A stretch of DNA of 43,475 nucleotides from Oscillatoriales cyanobacterium PMM_0008 (GCA_949128025.1 CASBRD010000264.1:1-43475); one strand, 5' to 3'. Positions 24,540 to 35,365 are shown, counted from the stretch's first letter. Translations and numbers: made by a program. The notes: a model not told the origin generated them from the sequence alone.

Positions 24540-25415
24540 ATGGCTAAAATTTTAGTTCTATCTTTAATAAAATTGCTAAAAGTTTCGGTCGCGCTGGTCG
24601 CGCTAGCCTACGCATCCGCCTGTCTATATCTTTTTTTCTGGCAGAATCACTTCATCTTTTTCCCATCTTCTATAATTGAAATAACGCCTGCTACTTTTGC
24701 CAGCTTTGAGGATGTTTGGTTGCCAGTATTAAACAGTCCCGGCCAAGTCGAACGCATTCATGGCTGGTGGATTCCCGGAAAAGGGCAAAGAACACTATTA
24801 TATCTGCATGGTAATGGGATTAATATAGGAGCCAATGTCGCTCATGCGATTCGGTTACATAAGCTGGGGTTTTCAGTACTGTTAATTGATTATCGCGGTT
24901 ACGGACGCAGCGAAGGCAAATTTCCCACCGAAAAAAGTGTCTATCGGGATGCAGAAACTGCTTGGAATTATTTAATTAAAGAACGGCAAATTTCGCCAAA
25001 AGATATTTTTATTTACGGTCATTCTCTGGGAGGTGCGATCGCGATCGATCTAGCAGTGCAACATCCAGACGCAGCAGCGTTAATCGTGCAAAGCTCGTTT
25101 ACCTCAATGGGTCAAATGGTGAATGAAAGACCCACTTTTAGGATATTTCCGACAAATCTAATTCTTCGCCAGCGGTTTGATTCTATTCGTAAAGTCCGTT
25201 TGCTGAAAATGCCTGTCCTTTTCATTCACGGTATGGACGACAGTGTGGTACCATATAGGATGAGTCAAATGCTGTTTGCTGCGGCTCCCGAACCCAAACA
25301 ATTGTTCCTCGTTCCCAAGGCAGACCATAATAATGTAGCTGACATCGCGGGGGTCAAATATCTTCAAACTGTTCAAAAGTTCGTTCTATTGGCAGCGCCT
25401 AAAACTAACAAATAA
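24540..25415 (+). CDS. Membrane-anchored alpha/beta hydrolase
   Basis: The substrate is unknown. The 291-residue protein has an N-terminal transmembrane anchor (about 10-34). The oxyanion region is LHGNG (89-93); the nucleophile is Ser162 in GHSLGG (160-165). The acid is Asp233 or Asp234 in HGMDDSVVP, and the base is His263 in KADHNN. This is the BEM46/YqiA-like layout with an intact triad. It ends 14 bp before dnaE, so the two genes are probably co-transcribed. Confidence 0.87.
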   Translation: MAKILVLSLIKLLKVSVALVALAYASACLYLFFWQNHFIFFPSSIIEITPATFASFEDVWLPVLNSPGQVERIHGWWIPGKGQRTLLYLHGNGINIGANVAHAIRLHKLGFSVLLIDYRGYGRSEGKFPTEKSVYRDAETAWNYLIKERQISPKDIFIYGHSLGGAIAIDLAVQHPDAAALIVQSSFTSMGQMVNERPTFRIFPTNLILRQRFDSIRKVRLLKMPVLFIHGMDDSVVPYRMSQMLFAAAPEPKQLFLVPKADHNNVADIAGVKYLQTVQKFVLLAAPKTNK

Positions 25416-25429
25416 CAACTAAAAATCCT

Positions 25430-28400
25430 ATGTCTTTTATTGGTTTACACACTCACAGCGATTATAGCCTACTTGATGGAGCCAGTCAGTTACCCGATCT
25501 GGTAGACCGAGCCGTAGCGTTAGGTATGCCTGCGATCGCACTCACAGATCACGGCGTCATGTACGGTGCGATCGAACTGATCAAAGTTTGTCGCACCAAA
25601 AACATCAAGCCGATAATCGGTAACGAAATGTATGTAGTAAATGGCGACATTGAGAAACAAGAACGAGGTCGAAAAAAATATCACCAAATCGTATTAGCTA
25701 AAAATCAACAAGGATATAAAAATTTAGTCAAGCTAACAACCATTTCTCATCTCAAAGGTGTGCAAGGAAAAGGTATATTTTCTCGTCCTTGCATTAACAA
25801 AGAATTGCTCGAACAATACCGCGAAGGACTGATTGTCACCAGCGGTTGTCGAGCCGGGGAAGTACCGCAGTTTATTCTTCAAGGTAAACTGAAAGAAGCA
25901 CGCGATTGCGCCAAATGGTACAAAGAATTGTTTGGCGACGATTATTATTTAGAAATCCAAGATCACGGTTATCTGGAAGACAGAATTATTAATGTCGAAA
26001 TAGTTAAAATAGGCAAAGAATTAGAAATAAAAGTTGTAGCGACAAACGACTCCCATTTTACAGAATGCTCTGATGTAGAAGCTCACGATGCGCTGCTTTG
26101 CATTAACACTAAGCAGTTAATTAGTGATGAAAAACGAATGCGGTATAGCGGTACTGAATATCTTAAATCCGCTGAGGAGATGGCGCATTTATTCCGGGAT
26201 CACTTACCTGATGATGTCATTCAAAATGCGATCGGCAATACCCAGGAAGTAGCTAACAAAGTAGAACCATACAACATCTTAGGTGAAGCTCGACTTCCAG
26301 ACTATCCCGACGTTCCAGCGGGTCACACGCCAGATACCTACCTCCAGGAAAAAGCCTGGTCAGGACTCCTAGAAAGATTAAATACTAAATCCCGCACGGA
26401 CATCAATCCCGTTTACAAAGAACGGCTAGAATACGAACTGACAATGATCGAGCGCATGGGATTTTCCACTTATTTTCTAGTGGTTTGGGATTACATCAAA
26501 TACGCCAGAGATAACCAAATTCCCGTTGGGCCGGGTCGCGGTTCAGCCGCCGGTTCTCTTGTCGCTTATGTTCTGAAAATTACTAATATCGATCCAGTTC
26601 ACCACGGACTTCTGTTTGAGCGTTTTTTGAATCCAGAACGTAAATCAATGCCAGATATTGATACAGATTTCTGTATCGAAAAACGGGATGATGTGATTAA
26701 ATACGTCACCAATAAATATGGCGCAGATAGGGTAGCGCAGATCATTACATTTAACCGCCTAACTTCCAAAGCGGTTTTAAAAGATGTCGCCAGAGTCTTG
26801 GATATTCCCTACAAAGAATCCGATGAAATGGCAAAGTTAATCCCGGTAGTGCGAGGGAAACCGACTAAACTAAAGGTGATGATTTCAGATCAAACACCAG
26901 CGCCAGAATTTAAAGATAAATACGACAACGACGATAAAGTACGCCGCTGGGTTGATATGGCGATGCGGATTGAAGGAACTAACAAAACTTTTGGCGTACA
27001 CGCTGCTGGTGTAGTGATTTCCGCACAACCTCTGGATGAAGTTGTACCGCTACAAAAGAATAACGACGGTTCTGTAATTACTCAGTATTTCATGGAAGAT
27101 TTGGAATCGCTGGGTTTGTTAAAGATGGATTTTCTGGGGTTAAGAAACTTGACGATTATCCAAAATACGATTGATTTGATTTGGCAAACTCATGGTCATA
27201 AAATCAATCCAGATGAAGTAACTGATGAGGAAAGAAAGACTTATAAAATATTATCGAAAGGCGAACAAAACAAAAGACCAAGAGGTGTTGAAAATACGTA
27301 TAAGAAGTTAGAAGCAGGAGATTTAGAAGGAATTTTTCAATTGGAGTCTTCTGGAATGCTTGATGTGGTGGCAAAACTGAAGCCGTCAAGTATAGAAGAT
27401 ATTTCCTCGATTTTAGCGCTCTATCGACCGGGGCCATTGGATGCTGGTCTGATTCCTAAGTTTATTGACCGGAAGCACGGTCGAGAGGCGATCGAATACG
27501 AAGATAAAGCTTTAGAGCCGATTCTCAATGAAACTTATGGAATCATTGTTTATCAAGAGCAAATTATGAAAATTGCTCAAGATTTAGCTGGGTATTCTTT
27601 GGGTCAAGCCGATCTATTAAGGCGCGCAATGGGAAAAAAGAAATCGGATGAAATGCAGAAGCAAAGGGAGGCGTTTATTGAGGGTTCAACTAAGAATGGA
27701 ATAAAAAAAATAATTGCCGATAAACTATTCGATCAAATGGTTTTGTTCGCGGAATATTGCTTTAACAAATCCCATTCAACCGCTTACGCCTATGTGACAT
27801 ATCAAACAGCATATTTAAAAGCAAATTATCCGGAAGAATATATGTCGGCGCTGCTGACGGCTAATAGCGATGACCAAGATAAGGTGAAAAAATATATCGG
27901 CAACTGTCAAGTATTGGGAATTACGGTAGAAGGGCCAGATATTAATCGATCCCAGATAAATTTTACGCCGTCTAAGGGCAAGATTTTGTTTGGATTGTCA
28001 GCAGTCAAAACTGTGGGAGAGGGCGCGATCGAGAATATTTTGGCAGCGCGTCAAGGAGGGCCATTTACATCTCTGCCGGATTTGTGCGATCGCATTAACC
28101 TCCACACCGTCAACAGCCGCGCCTTGGAATCCCTGATCAAATGCGGTGCGTTGGATAGTATCAGCGCCAACCGGAAACAATTAATCGAATATTTACCATT
28201 AGTTGTAAGTTGGACGCAGAAAAGTAAAGAAATATCCGAACAACCCACACTTTTCGATCTTGGTTCGGTGAGAAGTCCAGCGCCCAAAGTACCAGAGGTA
28301 GATGATTTTCCTCTGAAAGAAAAGTCGGAGTTTGAACAAGAACTGCTGGGCTTTTATTTATCTTACCATCCTCTTAAATCGGCGGAGAAAGTAGCGAAAC

Positions 28401-29017
28401 GGGAGGGGATTGAGCCTATTAATCTCAGCGAGATCGACGAGTATATCCGCAAGGGAAATGTAATTGCGATCGTGATGCTCAAAGAAGTCAAGCAGATCGT
28501 GACTAAGAAAGATGGACGCATGATGGCTATTCTCCAAATTGAAGATTTAGAGGGTCAACAAGCGCCTGCGGTAGTATTTCCGGACACCTATGAAAAAATT
28601 AGTTCATTGCTGGTAACAAACACCGCTGTCATTCTCTTTGGTAAGGTAGGTCGAGATCAAAAGGATGAACAAACCCAGCTGATTGTAAATGACGCCAAAC
28701 CCCTGGAAGCGGAAAATTTGACAGAGGAAATATCGCCGCCACTAGAAGACGATCTAGAACTCATCGTGATGCTGCAACTGACACTACAGCAAGTCAACGA
28801 CGAAGAACAACTTGAGCGTTTAAAAGATTTTTTGGAAGAATACTCAGGCGAGACAGGCAGAGTAAAAGTTCCGGTGATGGCAATTGTAGCAGGTCAAGAC
28901 AATCGTCAATTGGTTAGCTTCGGACAAAATTTCTGGGTGCAAGACCCTCAAGGTGCTGTCTCGCGCCTTAAGGACGCAGGGTTTCCAGCTTGCACCCAAC
29001 CTCCCATTTCACTTTAA
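25430..29017 (+). CDS. dnaE: DNA polymerase III alpha subunit, uninterrupted
   Basis: This is the replicative polymerase catalytic subunit. The 1195-residue protein has an N-terminal PHP domain ([11 protein letters not shown], 7-17), and a polymerase core with the catalytic pair Asp409 and Asp411 in MPDIDTDF. A helix-hairpin-helix region and a C-terminal OB fold (about 990-1090, [21 protein letters not shown]) follow. Many cyanobacteria split dnaE into two genes joined by a split intein. Here the junction Tyr776-Cys777 ([14 protein letters not shown]) is continuous and the gene is whole. It ends directly against the convergent kinase gene. Confidence 0.96.
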   Translation: MSFIGLHTHSDYSLLDGASQLPDLVDRAVALGMPAIALTDHGVMYGAIELIKVCRTKNIKPIIGNEMYVVNGDIEKQERGRKKYHQIVLAKNQQGYKNLVKLTTISHLKGVQGKGIFSRPCINKELLEQYREGLIVTSGCRAGEVPQFILQGKLKEARDCAKWYKELFGDDYYLEIQDHGYLEDRIINVEIVKIGKELEIKVVATNDSHFTECSDVEAHDALLCINTKQLISDEKRMRYSGTEYLKSAEEMAHLFRDHLPDDVIQNAIGNTQEVANKVEPYNILGEARLPDYPDVPAGHTPDTYLQEKAWSGLLERLNTKSRTDINPVYKERLEYELTMIERMGFSTYFLVVWDYIKYARDNQIPVGPGRGSAAGSLVAYVLKITNIDPVHHGLLFERFLNPERKSMPDIDTDFCIEKRDDVIKYVTNKYGADRVAQIITFNRLTSKAVLKDVARVLDIPYKESDEMAKLIPVVRGKPTKLKVMISDQTPAPEFKDKYDNDDKVRRWVDMAMRIEGTNKTFGVHAAGVVISAQPLDEVVPLQKNNDGSVITQYFMEDLESLGLLKMDFLGLRNLTIIQNTIDLIWQTHGHKINPDEVTDEERKTYKILSKGEQNKRPRGVENTYKKLEAGDLEGIFQLESSGMLDVVAKLKPSSIEDISSILALYRPGPLDAGLIPKFIDRKHGREAIEYEDKALEPILNETYGIIVYQEQIMKIAQDLAGYSLGQADLLRRAMGKKKSDEMQKQREAFIEGSTKNGIKKIIADKLFDQMVLFAEYCFNKSHSTAYAYVTYQTAYLKANYPEEYMSALLTANSDDQDKVKKYIGNCQVLGITVEGPDINRSQINFTPSKGKILFGLSAVKTVGEGAIENILAARQGGPFTSLPDLCDRINLHTVNSRALESLIKCGALDSISANRKQLIEYLPLVVSWTQKSKEISEQPTLFDLGSVRSPAPKVPEVDDFPLKEKSEFEQELLGFYLSYHPLKSAEKVAKREGIEPINLSEIDEYIRKGNVIAIVMLKEVKQIVTKKDGRMMAILQIEDLEGQQAPAVVFPDTYEKISSLLVTNTAVILFGKVGRDQKDEQTQLIVNDAKPLEAENLTEEISPPLEDDLELIVMLQLTLQQVNDEEQLERLKDFLEEYSGETGRVKVPVMAIVAGQDNRQLVSFGQNFWVQDPQGAVSRLKDAGFPACTQPPISL

Positions 29018-31003
29018 TTAACCAAAACTTTGCCAGATTTTGATAGTATTATCCCAACTGCCACTGGCAAGTATCTGTCCATCGACACTCATAGCTAGGG
29101 AATTAACTGGGTTGGTATGTTGTTCCAAAGTATCGATCGCTTCTCCGGTGGCTAGATTCCAAACTTTGATCGTCTTGTCGCTGCTGCCGCTAATAATAGT
29201 TTGTCCATCGGGGGTGATGAGAACGCAATTTACTGCGCCTGAATGTCCGGAAAAACTGCGGATATTTTCGCCATTATTGGCATTCCACAGTTTAATTGTC
29301 TTGTCCTTAGAGGCGCTGACAAGCATTTTCCCATCTGGGTTAAAAGCAACAGAATGAATTGAATTCAAATGCCCTTTGAGGGTAAAAAGCAATGCGCCGG
29401 TAGTTAAATTCCACAGTTTGATTTGGTTGTCAAGACCGCCGCTGGCGAGGATAGGCTGATTAGGCGCGATCGCAACCGATTTAATTATTCCCGCCGCCCC
29501 CGATAGGGTGCGGATCTGTGCCCCATTTTGTAGTTTCCAAACTTTGATAGTTCGGTCTTCGCTACCGCTAGCTAGGATTTGTCCGTTGGAGCTGATGGCA
29601 ACAGAAGTAACATCTCTATTATGCTCGTTTAAGGTATGAAGGAGCTTTCCAGAGTAAAGATCCCAAATTTTTACTGTATCGTCATCACCGCAGCTGACGA
29701 GGATTTTTCCATCTGGGCTAATAGCGAGGGAATTAATAGCTTTGGCGTGTCCAGTGAGAGTTTGCAGCAATTCTCCACTCTGGAGGTTCCAAATCATAAT
29801 TTTGTCGTCGAGACTGCCGCTAGCAAGAAGTTGCTTGTTGGGGCTAATGGCAACTGCCATTACCCAGGATGAATGTCCGCTTAAAGTATTTATACATTTC
29901 CAAAGCTTACCTGCAAACTTAGAACTAGGAAGTTTAGATGGGATAGGGCTAGAAGTAAAATGCTTAGAAATAGTAGGTTGGGAAGTGAGTTGACTGGTGA
30001 TATTATTGTTAAAATTACTGGGTCTGGAGGCTGGCGGTTTGGAAGTTGGGGGTGGGCTAACTCTGCCTGGTTGTGTGGGTATTGTAGCTGTTGAAATTGA
30101 AGGTTGGGAAAGATGAGAATTTAGGTCTTGCAGCACCTGTTGTGCTGATTGGTAACGTTGGTTAACTAAATCTTGTAGCATTTTGTCTAAAATCTGCCCC
30201 AAGCGATCGCTGACTACTCTCCCTTTTTTGAGCAGATGGTCTTTCCATATCCAACGACCATCGAGGGGATTGTAGAGATGATCGGGTTTGGTTTGGGTCA
30301 TCAGAAATATGCAGGTTGCGCCTAAACTGTAGATGTCGCTGGCGGGATATACTTGACCGCTTCGCAGTTGTTCTAGGGGTGCATATCCTTCTGTGCCAAT
30401 TCTTGTGCCCGGTTGAGCGTTCGATGTTTCTGTGATCTGTTTGGCAATTCCAAAATCAATCAGCACCAATTTGCCATCTATCTGACGGCGGATTATATTG
30501 GTTGGTGTAATATCCCGGTGAATTACTTGGCGATCGTGGATAAATTTTAGAATTGGCAAGATATCCAGCAAAAGTTCTCGGATTTTTTCTTCGCCAAATG
30601 CTCCCTGCCGCTGCAATTCTTGGAATAAATTCGGCCCTTCAATAAACTGCTGTACCAGATACAGGCGTTTGTCATGCTCGAAGTAAGCTAGCAGGGTGGG
30701 AATTTGGGGATGTTCTCCCAGCTGATGAAGTCGAACTGCTTCTTGGTTGAAGAGTGCGATCGCTTTTTCTAGAGATTTGGTTCCTTGCGTTTGGGGCGAA
30801 AATTGCTTAATTACGCAGCTGGTTTGCAGCATATCTTCATCGACTGCTAGGTAGGTTCTGCCAAAACCTCCCTGACCGATCGGTCGGATGACCCGGTAGC
30901 GGTTTCTCAGCAGTGGTTCTATTTTCATCCCACAGCTTTGGCAAAATTTGGTATCTTTACTATTCAGAGGTTGCTGACAACTGGGATTAATACAGCAAAT
31001 CAT
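29018..31003 (-). CDS. Serine/threonine protein kinase with zinc ribbon and seven WD40 repeats
   Basis: The 661-residue protein starts with a four-Cys zinc ribbon (Cys4, Cys9, Cys21, Cys24). The kinase domain spans about 36-300, with glycine-rich GQGGFG, Lys66, catalytic HRD (Asp164), Asn169 and DFG (Asp183), all intact. A Pro/Ser-rich linker (about 310-365) precedes seven WD40 repeats (about 372-661) forming one propeller. It is a Hanks-type signalling kinase; the propeller probably binds partner proteins. The stop codon abuts the dnaE stop, with no spacer. The 87-bp spacer upstream, to the next minus gene, contains a G-rich repeat (about 31014-31050). Confidence 0.95.
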   Translation of the reverse strand: MICCINPSCQQPLNSKDTKFCQSCGMKIEPLLRNRYRVIRPIGQGGFGRTYLAVDEDMLQTSCVIKQFSPQTQGTKSLEKAIALFNQEAVRLHQLGEHPQIPTLLAYFEHDKRLYLVQQFIEGPNLFQELQRQGAFGEEKIRELLLDILPILKFIHDRQVIHRDITPTNIIRRQIDGKLVLIDFGIAKQITETSNAQPGTRIGTEGYAPLEQLRSGQVYPASDIYSLGATCIFLMTQTKPDHLYNPLDGRWIWKDHLLKKGRVVSDRLGQILDKMLQDLVNQRYQSAQQVLQDLNSHLSQPSISTATIPTQPGRVSPPPTSKPPASRPSNFNNNITSQLTSQPTISKHFTSSPIPSKLPSSKFAGKLWKCINTLSGHSSWVMAVAISPNKQLLASGSLDDKIMIWNLQSGELLQTLTGHAKAINSLAISPDGKILVSCGDDDTVKIWDLYSGKLLHTLNEHNRDVTSVAISSNGQILASGSEDRTIKVWKLQNGAQIRTLSGAAGIIKSVAIAPNQPILASGGLDNQIKLWNLTTGALLFTLKGHLNSIHSVAFNPDGKMLVSASKDKTIKLWNANNGENIRSFSGHSGAVNCVLITPDGQTIISGSSDKTIKVWNLATGEAIDTLEQHTNPVNSLAMSVDGQILASGSWDNTIKIWQSFG

Positions 31004-31090
31004 ATTGGCAAGGGAGCGGAGGAGCAGAGGCGCAGAGGTAGGGGGAGCAAGAGAGAAGGATTTCTTATTTTACTTTACTTTTTGTCGCAC

Positions 31091-31423
31091 TTAGATTTTC
31101 TCTTTTGGCGATCGTTCGATCTCCATCACCGCTCGTCTGAAGCCTAGCACAACCAAAATATTGGCGATCGTCAAGAAGAACTCCGCGCCGCCATGCAGCC
31201 AATCGACATCAGCTAAAGACTTCCCATCAGCAATTTTGGCATAAATCCCGGCAGGGATAGTGACGCCGACAAACACCAACGTCATGTAAAATCCAATCAA
31301 GGCTAAACGCGGCGTTTGTCCCGAACGGGTGAGAAACCACAAGAAACCCAGGTAGGGAAATAGAGATAAGCCGAACAGGGCCTCTTTGGAAATATGGAAG
31401 TTCAACCATGAAGGATAAATCAT
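31091..31423 (-). CDS. DUF3593 family membrane protein
   Basis: This 110-residue protein has three or four hydrophobic segments, including LFGLSLFPYLGFLWFL and ALIGFYMTLVFVGVTIPAGIYA. The conserved stretch DVDWLHGGAEFFLTIANILVVLGFR is typical of DUF3593, found in cyanobacteria and plant plastids, role unknown. The start is set at the ATG that overlaps the DUF2499 stop (ATGA at 31420-31423) rather than the longer frame. The two genes are translationally coupled. Confidence 0.85.
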   Translation of the reverse strand: MIYPSWLNFHISKEALFGLSLFPYLGFLWFLTRSGQTPRLALIGFYMTLVFVGVTIPAGIYAKIADGKSLADVDWLHGGAEFFLTIANILVVLGFRRAVMEIERSPKEKI

Positions 31424-31731
31424 GAGTTTGCCTTCTCTCTTACTGAACGCCAAATCCACCAGCCAGCCATCAAAAGGGTGAAGTTACCCACCATTGTCAT
31501 GGTAGCTTGTAGGGTGACGAGCCATTCCAGAGATTCAAGGTTATCGAAAAAATGCCAGGTACAGGCACACATGGCACCGATCAACGCTGGCAGCATGGCT
31601 AGTGACAAAGCCCACCAAGCTCGGTTCCCGCTGACTTCGCCGTAAGTCCAGATCGCCCAAATGGCGGCTATCCACTCGATCACGCTGGAAATATGGATAA
31701 TCCAGGTCGGAATTGAAAGCGCGTGCATCAA
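31420..31731 (-). CDS. DUF2499 family membrane protein
   Basis: This 103-residue protein has three predicted membrane helices and Trp-rich motifs (HALSIPTWIIHISSVIEW, ALIGAMCACTWHFFDN) typical of DUF2499. Plants and cyanobacteria have this family together with DUF3593, so the proteins may act together in the photosynthetic membrane. The second Met (MHALS) may be the true start. Confidence 0.88.
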   Translation of the reverse strand: MMHALSIPTWIIHISSVIEWIAAIWAIWTYGEVSGNRAWWALSLAMLPALIGAMCACTWHFFDNLESLEWLVTLQATMTMVGNFTLLMAGWWIWRSVREKANS

Positions 31732-31854
31732 TAATTACACAAAACAGATATTATTAATAATTTTACCCTTGTAGCTCCCGGTTTTATCTTCAAAAACGGG
31801 TATTTCCGGCTCTTGGGTTTGGCGATCGCATTTTTCGGAGCGGTTCATCTCCAA

Positions 31855-32046
31855 TTAATCCTGGCAAATAGTTAATTCCACAGGATTAGACAACTTAATC
31901 TGAGCGTAAATTTCTCCTGTACCCTCCTGTTTTAGGTCTTCAATGTAACCAGATTGTTCGAGTTGAGCTTCTCTTAAGCTATCGAAAGGCCCAAAGTAGT
32001 AGATACAGTAAGGTTCTTTAGTAATAATCTCTAGCCACCAAAACAT
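31855..32046 (-). CDS. DUF1816 family protein
   Basis: A 63-residue cyanobacterial protein of unknown function. The family core WWLEIITKEPYCIYYFGPFDSLREAQLEQSGYIEDLKQEG is complete. It has no signal peptide or membrane segment. The family shows a similarity to CpcD-like linker domains of phycobilisomes, which is only a weak hint of role. Confidence 0.87.
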   Translation of the reverse strand: MFWWLEIITKEPYCIYYFGPFDSLREAQLEQSGYIEDLKQEGTGEIYAQIKLSNPVELTICQD

Positions 32047-32241
32047 TTACTACCTTCCCTTTTTTTATTGATTTTAGGCAAGATTTTTTCCTTTTTCTGC
32101 AAACCTTGCTCAGGCCCAGCGCTGACCGATGACAAAACCAATCATTATTAAGAGAATGATTAAACAGATGTGATATTATCTTGGCAATTATGCCTCAGCC
32201 AGAAAGGAAAAACTGATAACAAGAATACATTTACGAAAAAT

Positions 32242-33294
32242 ATGGGACAGATGCGGGCGGTCTTGTGCGGCTACTACGGGAAAGGCAATGGGGGGGATGA
32301 AGCGTTGCTAGCCTCGCTGCTGCAAATGTTACCGGCTGACGTGACGCCCTTGGTTCTTTCTGGCAAGCCAAGAGAAACACGCGATCGCTACAATGTGGAA
32401 AGCTGCGATCGCATGGCACCCGCCCAAGTTCTCCAAGCGCTACGCCGATCGGATGTCCTGATTTGGGGCGGCGGTAGTCTGATGCAAGATGTTACCAGTG
32501 CCGCTAACCCATTTTACTACGGCGGATTGATGGGATTAGCTCAGCAGATGGGCTTAACAACGATCGCTTGGGCACAGGGAATTGGCCCTTTGAAACGTCG
32601 CCTGACTCGTTCTGTGGCGCGACGAGTATTTGCAGGTTGCTCGGCAGTGAGCGTGCGCGATCGGGCCAGTGCTGCCCTATTATTAGATTGGGAAATTCCC
32701 TCAAGGCTTGCTCCAGATCCGGTATGGGCGTTAGACTCCTTACCAGTCAAGGGTCTGTGGGACTTACCGGCACCCAGAGTAGCAGTGACATTGCGATCGC
32801 ATCCCCAACTTACATCCGCCCGACTTGCCAACTTAACTCGTGCCTTAATTCACTTTCAAAAAGCAACTCAAACCTGTATTTTATTAGTGCCGTTTCAGAA
32901 ATCTCAAGACTTAGCTATTGCCCAGTCAATTCACTCGAACTTACCCGATTCCAGCCATATTATCGCGCCAGAAAACCCCAGGCAGTTGAAAGGCTTGTTT
33001 CGAGGCGTGGAAATGGCGATCGGTATGCGTTTGCATAGTTTAATTATGGCAGCAGCAGCAGAATGTCGCTGTTTCGCCCTTAGCTACGACCCCAAAGTTA
33101 ATCAATTGATGGAAGAATTGGCAATGCCGGGATGGGATTTATCTCAAATCCCAGATGACCCCAACTCGATCTGTCAAACTTGGTTAGAATGTTATGCTAA
33201 TGGTGATGCGTTAGCGCCCGCTCAAATTGAATCTTTAGTAGACCGAGCTTTGATTCATCGCGATTTGTTAAATCAAGTTCTAGTTGCAAATTGA
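32242..33294 (+). CDS. csaB: Polysaccharide pyruvyl transferase CsaB
   Basis: CsaB-type enzymes add pyruvate ketals to cell-wall polysaccharide so that S-layer (SLH) proteins can bind. The N-terminal motif is CGYYGKGNGGDEALLASLLQ, then VLIWGGGSLMQDVTS. The C-terminal signature is GMRLHSLIMAAAA with SYDPKVNQLMEE. About 350 residues is normal. Starts: ATG 32242 (MGQMRAVL) or ATG 32251 (MRAVL); the longer frame from 32170 carries non-family residues. Confidence 0.92.
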   Translation: MGQMRAVLCGYYGKGNGGDEALLASLLQMLPADVTPLVLSGKPRETRDRYNVESCDRMAPAQVLQALRRSDVLIWGGGSLMQDVTSAANPFYYGGLMGLAQQMGLTTIAWAQGIGPLKRRLTRSVARRVFAGCSAVSVRDRASAALLLDWEIPSRLAPDPVWALDSLPVKGLWDLPAPRVAVTLRSHPQLTSARLANLTRALIHFQKATQTCILLVPFQKSQDLAIAQSIHSNLPDSSHIIAPENPRQLKGLFRGVEMAIGMRLHSLIMAAAAECRCFALSYDPKVNQLMEELAMPGWDLSQIPDDPNSICQTWLECYANGDALAPAQIESLVDRALIHRDLLNQVLVAN

Positions 33295-33297
33295 TTT

Positions 33298-33339
33298 GGT
33301 AAGTTGTTGCGCTTTAGCGCTAAAGCGCAACAACTTACC
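33298..33339. repeat. Perfect 42-bp REP palindrome
   Basis: GGTAAGTTGTTGCGCTTTAGC meets its own complement, so two REP units lie head to head. It starts three bases after the csaB stop and may act as its terminator. It is far from the RAYT gene, showing that the repeat family is dispersed. Confidence 0.9.
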
Positions 33340-33430
33340 TACGACCAGAAATTATATAACTGGCAACTTGAGTTAATTATTAAGATAAGTTAGACAGTAT
33401 CCACCCATACGGGGTCTGCCGTCCGTTTTG

Positions 33431-34753
33431 ATGCCAATGACTGAGAAACATAATGCTGAGGAACCGTTAGCTGATTCTCCGCAATTGAGCGAACCGACTG
33501 GGGCGTTAGATAATTCCCGGACAAACCCCATTGCTGATGTCTGGAACAATGCCACGATGAGCTTGATGCGATTGTTACCTGTCGATCGCGTAGCGCAGAC
33601 GGTTGTAAACTGGTTTAGTGTCAGCGACGATCGGGTGGCAGAGATTTTGGAGACTGTTCGAGCCGAATTGCCAACGACACAAGCGCTGCTGATTGGTAAG
33701 CCACAGGCTGGAAAAAGTTCGATCGTGCGGGGACTGACGGGAGTTTCGGCCCAGATTGTCGGTCAGGGATTTCGTCCTCACACGCAACACACGGAACGTT
33801 ATGCTTATCCTTCCAACGATTTGCCGTTGCTGATTTTTACAGATACGGTGGGACTGGGGGATGTCAAACAGGACACGGAAACAATTATTCAGGAATTGAT
33901 TGGAGATCTGCAACAAGAAAGTCGCGGTGCTAGAGTTCTGATTCTGACTGTCAAAATTAATGATTTTGCGATCGACACTTTGCGACAAATTGCCCAGCAG
34001 CTGCGTCAGCGGTATCCAGATATTCCTTGTCTGCTGGTAGTTACCTGTTTGCATGAGGTTTATCCTCCCGGTACGGAGGATCATCCTGTCTATCCACCAG
34101 ATTATGAGGAACTCAATCGAGCTTTTGCGGCGATTCAACAAGCTTTTGCGGGATTGTACGATCGCGCTGTGTCGATCGACTTTACACTGGAAGAGGACGG
34201 CTACACGCCAGTATTTTACGGCTTAGAGGCGCTGAGAGATTCCCTGGCTGACTTACTCCCAGAAGCTGAAGCGCGTGCGATTTATCAGTTATTGGATAAC
34301 GAAGCTGGTAACCAAATTGGCAATCTCTACCGGGATGTCGGACGCCGTTACATTTTGGCATTTTCCATTATGGCAGCTGCGTTGGCGGCTGTACCCCTGC
34401 CGTTTGCTACGATGCCTGTGCTGACTGCGTTGCAAGTATCGATGGTGGGGCTGTTGGGTAAATTATACGGGCAAACGTTGACGCCATCTCAGGCTGGGGG
34501 TGTTGTAAGTGCGATCGCAGGTGGCTTCTTAGCACAAGCAGTGGGACGGGAGTTGGTCAAATTCTTACCTGTTTTCGGGAGTGCGATCGCAGCTTCCTGG
34601 GCAGCTGCCTACACTTTAGCACTCGGTGAAGGAGCTTGTGTTTATTTCGGTGATTTGATGGGTGGCAAAAAACCCGATCCCAAGCAAATTCAGTCTGTGA
34701 TGAAAGAAGCGTTTAAGTCAGCGCAAGAACGGTTTAGAGGGATTAAAAGTTAA
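33431..34753 (+). CDS. GTPase with C-terminal DUF697-like membrane domain
   Basis: The 440-residue protein has a GTPase core with G1 IGKPQAGKSS (about 88-97), G3 DTVGLGD (138-144) and G4-like VTCLHE. The C-terminal part (about 290-420) is hydrophobic and Gly/Ala-rich (LAFSIMAAALAAVPLPFATMPVL; GGFLAQAVGRELVKFLPVFGSAIAASWAAAY), resembling DUF697. These proteins are probably inner-membrane associated and of unknown role. The start is ATG 33431 (MPMTEK); ATG 33437 is possible. It precedes the vapBC/CRISPR block. Confidence 0.85.
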   Translation: MPMTEKHNAEEPLADSPQLSEPTGALDNSRTNPIADVWNNATMSLMRLLPVDRVAQTVVNWFSVSDDRVAEILETVRAELPTTQALLIGKPQAGKSSIVRGLTGVSAQIVGQGFRPHTQHTERYAYPSNDLPLLIFTDTVGLGDVKQDTETIIQELIGDLQQESRGARVLILTVKINDFAIDTLRQIAQQLRQRYPDIPCLLVVTCLHEVYPPGTEDHPVYPPDYEELNRAFAAIQQAFAGLYDRAVSIDFTLEEDGYTPVFYGLEALRDSLADLLPEAEARAIYQLLDNEAGNQIGNLYRDVGRRYILAFSIMAAALAAVPLPFATMPVLTALQVSMVGLLGKLYGQTLTPSQAGGVVSAIAGGFLAQAVGRELVKFLPVFGSAIAASWAAAYTLALGEGACVYFGDLMGGKKPDPKQIQSVMKEAFKSAQERFRGIKS

Positions 34754-34769
34754 AAGTTGGGATAGCAAT

Positions 34770-34844
34770 GTAGGTTGGGTTGAGGAACGAAACCCAACTT
34801 CGACGTCTAAGTTGTTGGGTTTCGCTTTGCTCAACCCAACCTAC
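34770..34844. repeat. Inverted repeat downstream of the GTPase gene
   Basis: The left arm GTAGGTTGGGTTGAGGAACG and the right arm ending CAACCCAACCTAC pair almost completely over about 30 bp. It is a widespread cyanobacterial repeat type and probably helps end the GTPase transcript. A second short hairpin relative, CCCAGAAACCCGGTTTC, follows at about 34861. Confidence 0.75.
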
Positions 34845-34897
34845 AAATAGATTAACTGAACTCCCAGAAACCCGGTTTCGCAGGAGTTACCGAGTTT

Positions 34898-35365
34898 CTA
34901 AGGGCGGTAGTTGTTGGGGTTTTCAACTATTAACCCTTCACTTGCTGCTGCTGCATTCAACTCATCGTCAGCAGACACAAATATCGCAGGGTGCAAACTG
35001 TTAGCTACACAGAGAGCATTTATCTCAAGACCTACTGCTAACTGAACTGCGTCATAACCTCGTAATCCATAGGTTTCAGCTAATGCCATTGCCGAATTGA
35101 TTATGTTGTCTGCTATCTCGACAACTTGATACTCAAAGCGTAGGTCATTCTTGAACTGATTGCACGCTGCCGTCCTGTCTGTAGCGCTGATACTTCCCCC
35201 ACGTGCCCGTCGTGTAATTGCAGCGACAATCTCAACACCTGTAATGGCGGCAATCACTATGTCGTTGTTCAACGCAGGGTCGAACAAAGTTAAAACCCAT
35301 GTTGAACCACTTTCACTGATGTAGCGTTTGACCAGCGCACTGCTATCTACAAAATAAGTTGCCAT
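34898..35365 (-). CDS. vapC: PIN-domain RNase toxin, VapC type
   Basis: The 155-residue toxin of a type II module is predicted to cleave RNA. The PIN acidic residues are Asp7 in YFVDSSALVKRY, Glu46 in ITGVEIVAAI, and Asp104-region in GLRGYDAVQLA, plus a late FVSADDELN. These active-site positions look intact. It begins immediately after the vapB stop codon (TAG directly followed by ATG), so the two are coupled. Confidence 0.9.
   Translation of the reverse strand: MATYFVDSSALVKRYISESGSTWVLTLFDPALNNDIVIAAITGVEIVAAITRRARGGSISATDRTAACNQFKNDLRFEYQVVEIADNIINSAMALAETYGLRGYDAVQLAVGLEINALCVANSLHPAIFVSADDELNAAAASEGLIVENPNNYRP

Noticed and set aside
25430-29017. An intein in dnaE
   Set aside because: The protein is of normal exon length and continuous at the known insertion site; no intein splicing blocks were seen.
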